Assembly: GCF_000372725.1 (NCBI RefSeq)
Contig: NW_005202428.1
Span: 1,493,437 to 1,557,436, forward strand
Origin: Emiliania huxleyi CCMP1516
Lineage: Eukaryota; Haptophyta; Isochrysidales; Noelaerhabdaceae
DNA length: 64,000 nt
Direction: 5' to 3'
The notes under the pieces are model-generated. The model saw only the letters and a program-made list of their open reading frames with translations. It was not told the origin of the DNA and made no database searches. This document shows, one piece after another, positions 42,836 through 51,284 of this stretch. The translations under genes and the position numbers were made by a program. Every line of letters begins with the position of its first letter. Within the stretch, counting starts at the first letter, position 1.

Positions 42836-44731
42836 TCACCTCGACCGTACCGCCGCTCGCCCCCGGATCGACTCGTCGGAGCCAAAGTGCTCGAGCAGCC
42901 CCGGCCAGCGGGGCCGCCCCCAGCCGGTCGCCGGGTCCCACCCCTTGGTTGCGGGGAAGCCCGTCGCGCAGGACGTCTTTGTGTTGCCCGTCGCGACGTC
43001 GTCGAACGCCTCGCCGGGAAAGGCCCGCGCCACCTCGTAGATGCGCGGCCCGAGCGGCCCGAGCGGCGGCAAGCCGGCGTTGAGGCGCGCATCGATGAGC
43101 AGCGAGAAGATGCCCGCAACGGTGGGGGCCGACTCGCTTGTCCCCTCGACGGCGACGGCGGACATGTCTGGGTAGGCGCCTGGGAGGAAGCGTGCGGCGC
43201 GTGCGATGGGAAGCGGTGGGTGCTTCGAAGAGCTGCGGGACTGGCTGACTGATATCTAGATGGCGCATCTAGGGGCTGGCTGCGGTTGCTCGCATTGAAC
43301 GACGCGGCCGGTGGCAAGCCTACGCAAGCAGAGACACGCGGCACTGACGGGCGTGCTGCACCCGGCATGCCCTCTGCGGCCACAGGTGACAGGCGCCGCA
43401 CCCGCCGTGCGTGACAGATAGGCGGCCACGGCCGCCTCCTGGTGCTCGGGCCGCCCAAACTGCCAGCTGAACCCTCCGCCGCTCCCCTCCCACGCCACCG
43501 GGCGGCGAGGATCGCCCGCCTCCCACGCGGTGCCCCCCACGCTCGCCATGTACGGCGAAGGGGAGGGGAAGATGGGGAAGCTGAAGGCGCAGCCGACCTC
43601 GTTGAGCACCGACGGCACACGTCCGGCGCCGCGGAACGGGCCAAACGACCAGTGCGAGCCGCCGTCGCCGCTCGAGCCGAGGACGGAGACACCGCGCAGT
43701 CCGAGAGCCATCAGGCCGTGATTGATGCGTGCCACCTGCGCCTCCGACTTGAACATGCAAACCTGCCTCTGCGACTGCAGGAACGCCTCGCACTCCCCCC
43801 GCGACACCTTTCGTGTCTTGGCCGCCTCGGCGCAGAGCAGGTCGCAGGAGTAGGCCGAGAGGCTGCCCAGCGAGAGAGAGAGCACGTGCGGCACGACGGC
43901 ACGATTGGCGAGGCCCGTCACAAAGTCGAGGAGGGCGAGTCCGAACCCGTCGCCCTCCTCGGTCGTGAGGGAGGCGTTGGTGTTGCTCACCAGCGTGGAG
44001 ACGTTCATCCCAAACGCGCTGATCATGTGCGTGTCGAGGTTGCCCTCCATGAAGTTGTCGCCGCCGAAGCGGCCGTGGTGATCCGTGTCGAAGCGCACCT
44101 TTGACGGGTTGATGCCTGGGCACTGGGTCGCGCGGAAGGCCTGCAGGCCGAGGGGCGAGTAGCCAAAGGTGCCGGGCCCCCACACCATCTGCAGCGTGGC
44201 TGGGTTGGTCGCCTGTTCACGGCGAAACAAGTCGATGAAGGCTGCCTCAGCAGGGAGGAGTTACCCCGAGGATGCTGTCAAAGGCACCGCGAGGCTGGCG
44301 GGGATCTGGTACGCCGCCTTTTGCTCTCCGACACCGTACCCTGATGACCGACGCCGGGCGCGAGGCGACGGATCGCCGCCCGAAGTTTCAGCGCCGGCGT
44401 CGCTGCGAGTCACAAGGTGCACTCCCGCAGGCGGACGGAGTGGCAGGCCACGCGAAGAGAAGCAGCCGGCAGGCGCGGAGAAGAATTTGGCGGTGAGCCG
44501 GTCGCGCATCGGGCTGAGGCGGATTTGGGTGCCGTTGAGGCTCGACAGCCACTGGGTCGCCGCGTCAACACTGGAGGGAGCTGCGCCAAAGAGGTGCGCA
44601 AGCGCCTCGGCCGACTTGTAGAAGTCGAGGTAGCGTGGCGAGCCAGGCGTCGAAACGCTCCAGAAGAGGGAGTCCAGCTCGTGCGGCGGCGTTGCGCTGC
44701 GTAGGTGGACGGTGAGGTCAAAGGAGGCCAT
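42836..44731 (-). CDS. Sedolisin (S53) serine-carboxyl peptidase, TPP1-like, with an in-frame stop
   Basis: Minus-strand parts: 44731-43402, 43319-43290, 43179-42836. The prodomain (FDLTVHLRSATPPHELDSLF) precedes the catalytic domain. The catalytic Glu/Asp pair is in FMEGNLDTHMIS, the oxyanion Asp region in SVLGSSGDGGSHW and the nucleophile Ser in VEGTSESAPTVAGI. The joined exons give SRTAGLPPAASFNAS then AYPDMSA, as in the family. The enzyme removes tripeptides at acidic pH, normally in lysosome or vacuole after self-cleavage. A TAA lies in frame at 44263-44261 between prodomain and mature domain, and no sensible intron removes it. So either the copy is damaged, the base is wrong, or an unusual splice occurs. 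No signal peptide is seen at this ATG. Confidence 0.75.
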
Positions 44732-44979
44732 TCTGGACAGCGCCCTCGCCGAGAAGGAGAGGGGATTTGCGCTGCCCCGGGTGTGCCGCGCCGTGCTGTG
44801 GCGAGTACAGTCCACGCCTGCTACACTGGGGTGCGAGTGAATGCGCGGTTGTAAGAGCTCCCTGACATTTACCCATACGGTGTGAATAGATCGGGGAAGA
44901 CTGGGGTAGACCGCAGGGGCCAGATCTATCGCGACCTACTCAGATCTATAGCGATATTGCGCGGTATTGCAAGGTGGTA

Positions 44980-45220
44980 GACTGCGGTAGACTGTGGTAG
45001 ACTGCTGAAGACTGCTGAAGACTGGACAGGCTCTTCACATGGCCGGTCTACCGCAATCTACTCCAATATAGTCCTCACAGCCTCTTGGCCATACTGGAGT
45101 TGACTGCGCAAAATCGGGATAGATTGGCGAAAACTCGGGAATATTGCTGGAGGCTGCTGTAGACTGCGGTAGACTGCAGTAGACTGCAGTAGACTGCAGT
45201 AGACTGCAGTAGACTGGAGA
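44980..45220 (+). repeat. Subterminal (TAGACTGCAG)n array, left
   Basis: Imperfect copies of a 10-bp unit TAGACTGC(A/G)G occur near 44980-45020 and densely at 45168-45220. The same unit in the same orientation forms the right-hand array. Confidence 0.75.
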
Positions 45221-46083
45221 ACCGCTCGTGCGTCAGAGAGCTCGCGCGAGCCCCACGGCATTCGCGCGCCGCTGGGGGAACCGCCCGGGCGCCCCCGGCA
45301 GCACTGCTGCCGCCGGACAAGTCGGAGGCCACACAGAGGCTGCAGCTCCCATCCCGCCTCTCCCCGCTCCCTCTCCCATGCGCGCTCTGACGTGCAAATG
45401 GACGAGGTGCCTGTCAATATCTCCTCTCACCATGTGACAGGAGTGGGCGCCGGCAGGAGGCGGAGGGTCGCACGATCTGTCCCAGGAGGGTGGCGGCGCC
45501 ATGAGGATCACGTACGCTGGGAGGTGCACATGCAGCGCTCGTGCGCTGGCCGCTCTGCTTGCTGCTGCATCAGTGACGGCACGAGAGGTGAGTCCGACGG
45601 ACGCAGCACCGTGTAGCGCCTACCATGCATCACCATAAATCCATCCATCACGCTGCGCGCAAGGAAATGCGTGCATGCAAGAGTTCCTGCAGCGAGCAGC
45701 TCCGGCGGCGGACGACGATTCGAGAGCCGGGATCTCGAATCGAGCGCCTGATCTCCCGGTCAGCCAGCGCGATCTGGGCCGTGGCGGCCGAGACGGTCTT
45801 GCGGTTGATCACTGTTCGTGTATGTCCACGTGCGCAAAGCAGGAAGAGAGCGGGCGTGTCTTTGCCCTCGCGCGGGCCGGGTATTCCTAGCAAAAGATTT
45901 TCAAAACAACTTTTTCGAGAAAGAATTTAAACAAAACAACTCTCTTCACAGCAGACAGGCTCGACACAGGTGCGAACTGGCGCGTGCTAGTACTATCACC
46001 GGCACACCACCGGAGCCGCCTAAGCGACTCCGTTGAGAACGAGAAAGAATTACCATCTGCTTGCAGCCCCCCCCCCCCCCCTC

Positions 46084-46620
46084 TCACCACCCACAACCCA
46101 CCGCCCACTCCACCGCAGCCGCCGCCACAGGCGCACGAGCGAAAGCGCCTGCGGCAAGAGCCCTGAGCTCACAGTGGAACCACGGCCCATACGAGCGAAA
46201 GCGCTGGAACTGCCGCAGCGTCAGAAGAGCCCCACAATAGCTCTCCTCGCCGAGCACGTGTCTCCACTTCAAGTAGAGAGCCTCCGAGCCATGCCGACAC
46301 GTGGCAAATTTGAGGGTGAAGATGCCGCGCCTGTAGTTGACGATCATTCCAGGGAGGTGCTCCGTGGACGCGGCCCACTCGCCGCCCCACACCGAAAACG
46401 GCACATTGATCACCAACCCCATCATTACTTTGGCGCCGGCCGTGGTGCGGCAGACTGGTGATGCAAGGAGGGATGGCTCTGAGAGCTTTGCGTCGCTGCC
46501 CTGCAACGTCGGGAGAGGAGGGGTGACGCTCGGCTCCGTCGCTGACCAGCCCGGCTGGCGGTCTCGGCGGGCGGCGCCGGCGGCGGCGCGCTTCTTCGAG
46601 ATGTTGCTCTTGAAGCCCAT
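46084..46620 (-). CDS. Unknown protein inside the TIR element
   Basis: 178 residues from the ATG at 46620. A basic N-terminus (KSNISKKRAAAGAARR) is followed by a compact section rich in aromatic residues: GLVINVPFSVWGGEWAASTE, LPGMIVNYRRGIFTLKF, ALYLKWRHVLGEESY. This reads like a small beta-rich (SH3/Tudor-like) domain, but no family is recognised. It is divergent from the ORF at 46719 with 98 bases between the starts, and both lie within the element ends. It could be cargo or a DNA-binding accessory protein. Confidence 0.5.
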   Translation of the reverse strand: MGFKSNISKKRAAAGAARRDRQPGWSATEPSVTPPLPTLQGSDAKLSEPSLLASPVCRTTAGAKVMMGLVINVPFSVWGGEWAASTEHLPGMIVNYRRGIFTLKFATCRHGSEALYLKWRHVLGEESYCGALLTLRQFQRFRSYGPWFHCELRALAAGAFARAPVAAAAVEWAVGCGW

Positions 46621-46718
46621 ACGTCAGTCCAGCCGAGCGAACGAACGGGACGCGCGTTGAAAGAGTTTTTGCCCGCGAGATTTTTTCCCTTCTTTTCTGC
46701 CCGCCGTCAAATCTGTGT

Positions 46719-47054
46719 ATGAGCGTCGCCGAGCTCGAGCGAGCGTTCGCCCGTCGAGGTGTGGTGACAGAGTGGCACCGCGGGCAGACAAACGTCTTCT
46801 TTCCTGGAGAGACCAGATTTACTAAGTGCACGGTCCTCTGCCGCGTGGGCGGCCGTGGGAGGGTATGCGTTGTGCCCGAGTTTGAGGATGCCCTCGCCGG
46901 AGAGCTCAAGGACGCGGGCATGCAGCATGAGTTCACGCAAGCCGCCGCCTTCAAAATACGGCAGAGGCGCGTGCTACTAACGGATGCCGTGCCGGATGAC
47001 ATTGCCGCGCGCGTCTGCCAGGCTGCATGGACATCGCGGGCTGCATCCCCGTAG
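46719..47054 (+). CDS. Unknown small protein inside the TIR element
   Basis: 111 residues from an ATG, MSVAELERAFARRGVVTEWH. The centre (NVFFPGETRFTKCTVLCRVG, GRGRVCVVPEFEDALAGELK) looks like a compact alpha/beta domain. No family is recognised. The divergent layout with the minus-strand ORF suggests a shared promoter. Similar divergent pairs (transposase plus Myb-like protein) exist in Harbinger elements, but neither product here shows those domains. Confidence 0.5.
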   Translation: MSVAELERAFARRGVVTEWHRGQTNVFFPGETRFTKCTVLCRVGGRGRVCVVPEFEDALAGELKDAGMQHEFTQAAAFKIRQRRVLLTDAVPDDIAARVCQAAWTSRAASP

Positions 47055-47373
47055 CCGACGCATTTTCCGCTGAGACCTACTCTCAGGCGGAGCGGGGGCG
47101 CATCGTCGGGAATACTCGACGTAGATCTCTTGTCAACCGTATACCAGGGCTTTCTGCTAACCCGCTAGGTGCCCCAGCCAGCCCGCCGCCGCCGTTTTGC
47201 ATAGCTGAACGTGCGGAGCCTGCGACCGCCGGCGAGCAGTGGTTCAGCCTCTGAACGAATTCGTGCAGCCGGTGCAGCCTGCTGTGGACTTTGGATGGTT
47301 CTCGTCGCCCCCAGACACCCTCTGAGCTACGCACATCTCTGCCACACACACGGCCATCAGTAACGAGAAATCG

Positions 47374-47610
47374 GCGGATAGACTGCAGTAGACTGCAGTA
47401 GACTGCGGTAGACTGCAGTAGACTGCAGTAGACTGCAGTAGACTGCTGTAGACTGCTGTAGACTGCTGTGGATTGCGGAATACCCCTGTAGACTGCTGAA
47501 TACCTCTATTTCTTCTGATTGCCAGATATACTCCCATCTACCCCAATTTTGCGCGGTTTACGCCTGCGGCGGCAACACCATAGATTGGAATAGACTGCAG
47601 TAGACTGCAG
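47374..47610 (+). repeat. Subterminal (TAGACTGCAG)n array, right
   Basis: About ten copies of the 10-bp unit occur between 47374 and 47470, with variants TAGACTGCTG, and more occur near 47590-47610. Orientation matches the left array, so the arrays are direct rather than inverted. Confidence 0.75.
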
Positions 47611-48086
47611 TAGATCGCGAACGACTGCAGCTCCCCGTTCTATCGCGATCCGCGGGGATCGAGCGCGGTCCCGCGCGATTGACGAGGTGGGTAGATCGAG
47701 CAAGACCGCGGTAGATCCCAGCTTTTCACACCAAAGGTGAATGTCAGGGAGCTCTAAGGGCCTGAAAAGGGGAGCTCCCTCTCTGCCCACCCTGAGAACC
47801 TCTGCCCAAGCTGATGGTGCCCAGCCCAGAGGGCCTCAGGGGCTGTAGAGTCACACCTAGGAGAGGGGTAGCTCACACCTTGTGGGCCGCACTGCCCCTT
47901 CTCCCACGTGCCCTTGCCCGCCCCTCTGACCGCCGCCCGAGAGGCCCAACTTTGAGGGGCTGGTGAGAGCCCCCACCGTTGCGCCCTCACCTCACGCTGA
48001 CATATCCTTTGGGAATGCCCATGGGCTTTAGGGACCTGGGGGCAGCTTTGCCCGCGGGTGCCATGCTAGGCTATGGTAGCCATTAA

Positions 48087-49431
48087 CCCCTAAACGGCGT
48101 TCCTTTACATATGTAAAGGAACTCATTGTTATTTTATTCCTTTGCAGGACGGCTGGTCGGAGCGACGGCCGTTCCAGCAGTCGTCTCTGCGACATGGTAG
48201 TGGCCCCGGGTCATGTGCAGCTGGTCCCGAGCGGCTCAGGTCCCAGATCGAATCTCGGACCCACAGATTCTAGATTCCTTTAGATTCCCTGGATTCCCGC
48301 AACAACGATCTCTTAGCGGCGGCAAACAGAGGCGCAACTCTGCCAGCAGCGAGGAGGCTCCTGCTGCTCAGCTACCGAGGCCTGGTGGCGTCGGCTGCTG
48401 CGTGGAGAAGACAGCAGCACTGTCCGACCTCAAAACATGCACAACAAGCGGGATTTGTGACTCTGTCTTCGATTCTTCAGTCGCTCTGCCGGACGCGCTC
48501 GCTTTGTCGCGAGGGTCACCTGTGCAAGCCGTGTGGACGCCCAGAATAGCCTCCCCTGGCTTAGCTAGACTGAGAGATATTGTGCACATGGTCAGCCTCT
48601 ACAATATATACGCTGACACTTTACCTCCCAGAGCTCGTCTCGGTCCGCCACGGCCATCCTCAGCCTCCGGAGGGCCCCTGGCCGCGGCGCGGTGCGGCGG
48701 CGTCACAAATCCGACGTCAGTTCACCGGGACGCGATCGGGCGATCTGAAGTCCAACTAGGCGTATGGATTGCCCGCCCAGGGCTATCACCTGGACCCCTC
48801 AATGGACGCCTGCGGTGCCGCCCCCACGAGGTGTTGTTCACACCTGTCCAACCATTCGTGCAGCAGGGACGCGCTGTGTGTGGCTGGCAGCAAACTCAAA
48901 TGACGACGGGTTGCAGCCTCGTAGCTCAACGGCAACATTGTGCATGAGGAAGGCTGATAGAAGTAGCACCAGCCACACAACCAACAGCTTCTGGAGAGTA
49001 TGCGGAGCGCAAGCAGCCGGTGATCAAAGGCGTGTGTTGCTGTCGGTGGCAGATTGCCACAGGGACGCCGGCGCTTCGGTGCGTGGCTTCGTCACAATTT
49101 TCCACCGCTCAACTTGGAGGCAGTGTGTCTAGTAGCGTGCTACACCTATGACGGCGGACCTCACTGGGGCGCCGACGTGCGACGACCGTCTGGGATCGAA
49201 AGACGAAACCGCGTCCTCCAGGAGCTCGTGCAGTCTGCAGAGCGCGCTCCGGAGCTCTGTGGCGGAAAATTTAAAGGGAACGTGGTGGCTTCCCACCGCC
49301 TCTGTATGTGCCCAATAAAGTGCTAACACGACCCTCGGGCAGCAGGGGGTATGTGGCGAGCGCACGGAGGCACAGTTAGGCCGCCGTGATATCGCCCTTC
49401 CGGGCACCCCGTTTCGGTAGCCGTTTAGGGG
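48087..49431. mobile_element. 1.35-kb TTAA element (piggyBac-like ends) carrying repeat Z
   Basis: The ends CCCCTAAACGGC and GCCGTTTAGGGG are inverted repeats flanked by TTAA (48083-48086 and 49432-49435). Just inside the left end a perfect 24-bp palindrome lies at 48099-48122 (half-site GTTCCTTTACAT). Repeat Z (about 48545-48830) lies inside, and an open frame runs 48213-48947. No transposase motif was recognised, so it is probably non-autonomous. Confidence 0.65.
48213..48947 (+). CDS. Family Z open reading frame, unrecognised
   Basis: A 244-residue frame whose middle and end (SPGLARLRDIVHMVSLYNIY; GLSPGPLNGRLRCRPHEVL) are shared with the interrupted copy at 2330-6270. Conservation of frame between copies argues that it was once translated. 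The upstream part is Ser/Pro-rich without known motifs. No catalytic residues are apparent. Whether it belongs to the TTAA element or was captured by it is unclear. Confidence 0.4.
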   Translation: MCSWSRAAQVPDRISDPQILDSFRFPGFPQQRSLSGGKQRRNSASSEEAPAAQLPRPGGVGCCVEKTAALSDLKTCTTSGICDSVFDSSVALPDALALSRGSPVQAVWTPRIASPGLARLRDIVHMVSLYNIYADTLPPRARLGPPRPSSASGGPLAAARCGGVTNPTSVHRDAIGRSEVQLGVWIARPGLSPGPLNGRLRCRPHEVLFTPVQPFVQQGRAVCGWQQTQMTTGCSLVAQRQHCA

Positions 49432-49435
49432 TTAA

Positions 49436-51284
49436 TTATCCCATATTCTCCGGAGAGGCCGGAAAAGTGGCCAAGGCGGCCTCCGCTCAAGGATCGTTGG
49501 GATTTTCTGGTGACTCAGGAAGGAGGGGTCTGCGCCAAATAAAAATCGGTTCCGTGCTGTCCGCCCCCGGATACGCCTGGCACAATTTATTAGAAGTCGG
49601 GGCTTCATCTTCCGCTCGAGAGAAAAATCCCTCTTGTCTCTCAGCCCACTTGCCCATAGCCGCCGAGACGGCGCGCTCTGCTGACTCTCATCTAGCACCC
49701 TCTTGGGGCCTCTCCTGACCGCTGTGGGCCTCTCCAGACCTCCTCTTGCCTATGGGAGTACCCCTCTCGGTCTACTTCCTAGGACACAGGCACAGGTTTG
49801 CATAATGCGAGCTTTTTCTCAAGGGCTATAGCGCAGAGAATAAATGCGCATTAACTCGCACCGGGGTGTATTCACGTAAACGCACAACCCCGGGCCCGAA
49901 ATCGCCTGCTATTCACATAAACGCACAACACCGGGCCCGAAATCGCACAGAGTCACGCAACACGGGATCCCAGGGAAGGCGAGCAAAAACCTGATCGCGC
50001 GCGCTAGACGCCGACTCGGAGGCCGCACCGGTCAGCTTGTAGCTCGACGGCTCTTCGACGGCTCTTTCTGGTTAGATCAGACAGTGCTATCAGTCAGCAA
50101 CGAACGCAATGCCGAGAGCAGGCAGCAGGGCGGCCTTCGAGGAGGGTCAACTAAGCTCCTGCTGCATATCGAGCATGGAAGGCGGCCATTGCTCAAACCT
50201 GTTCGAGTTGGCCTCTGGGAACAAGGGTGCGTGGCCGGCGCGGTCTGTTTCACGTGCAATAAGGGCAACGCCATCAAAATTGCGAACATGGCTCATGGCG
50301 GGCCGACATGCCTCCGACATTTCTCAGGGCTCGGACGGAAGCTCTGCAGACAGCCAGACCGCTCTGCGCGGTCGGACCGACTTTTTCAGACTTTACTATT
50401 CTGGATACTGAGGGTATGTGCTGCTAGATCTCACTGAGCTGAGCTCGTATCTGCCTTTTGGTAAAAGCAGTTTTGAGTTCGGTAATGTCTCCGGAGACGG
50501 AGGGCCGCGTCCGCGGACGGCCATGACTCGGCCGGGACCGCCCCGTGGGGGCCTTCGATGGCTGTCAGCGCTCCTCCGGGCTTTGCATCACACTCCCATT
50601 CACGCACGTGTATAGCTGAAGCAAGTGCTCGTAAAAACGGCGCGTCAAATGCAGCATCCAGGCGTCTAAAGAAGACGACATGAATCGTCACAGAGAATGT
50701 TGGGTGTGTTCAGACCTTTGCGCGGGGGGTGTGAACAGCCATTCCGCGTGGTTGAGGGGTTGAAGGGGTCTGTCAACCACTTGGTTGAGGGTTGAGGCCT
50801 CTGTCAACCACGTGGTTGACAGTTGAGGCAATCGGCCTCAACCACCGCTATGAGTAGACGCGTATAAACAAGGGAGGCTGACCAGGCTGTGTACATCTTT
50901 TGTTCTTTTCCCGGACCCCTTTGGTATGTCTACTTGGGTTTGTCGAAGGAAGAGAACGGCTGGTTGACAGTTGAGGCAATCGGCCTCAACCACCGCTGGC
51001 CTCAAATTTTTGGGGGCGCGCCGCCAGGCGCGTCCCCACCCACTTTTGTATCACAGCTGCGAGGGCCAACCAAAGCTAACCAAGGGATTCGGAGCGGTCA
51101 AAAAGGGACCGAGCGGTCGAATAGGTACCTTCGACGGCGAACTCGGGACCCATGACCCTTTTGGGAAAATGCTCTCCACAGGACTTGAGTTGTAAAAGGT
51201 GGCAAAGGCGCCCACGCGCGTCTAGACGTTTTTCTTCTTCTCTGGCAGCGCCCCCGCTGGCTGGTGACCGGCAGTTGCCGACTC
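49436..51284. other. Accessory intergenic region with short repeats
   Basis: Two family E copies lie at about 49872-49902 and 49915-49945. A unit GGTTGACAGTTGAGGCAATC then GGCCTCAACCACCGCT occurs at about 50811-50849 and again near 50960-50998. Related GGTTGAGG/CAACCAC inverted motifs lie at 50740-50830. ORFs at 50084-50437 and 50109-50411 are not convincing. Confidence 0.5.

Larger units (their letters stand above)
44855..47754. mobile_element. 2.9-kb TIR element with TAA target duplication, PIF/Harbinger-like ends
   Basis: The ends GAGCTCCCTGACATT and AATGTCAGGGAGCTC are inverted repeats flanked by TAA at 44852-44854 and 47755-47757. Similarity continues inward (GGTGTGAA in both). A 3-bp TAA duplication is typical of PIF/Harbinger. 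Both flanks carry TAGACTGCAG tandem arrays. The interior holds two divergent ORFs (46084-46620 minus, 46719-47054 plus) with no transposase recognised, so it may be non-autonomous with captured or accessory genes. Confidence 0.65.

Noticed and set aside
44980-47610. CRISPR-like array of TAGACTGCAG units
   Set aside because: The units are contiguous 10-mers without spacers; this is a tandem repeat in eukaryotic DNA.
48230-48260. tRNA T-arm-like sequence (GATCGAATCTC)
   Set aside because: No anticodon arm, acceptor stem or correct spacing could be found around it.
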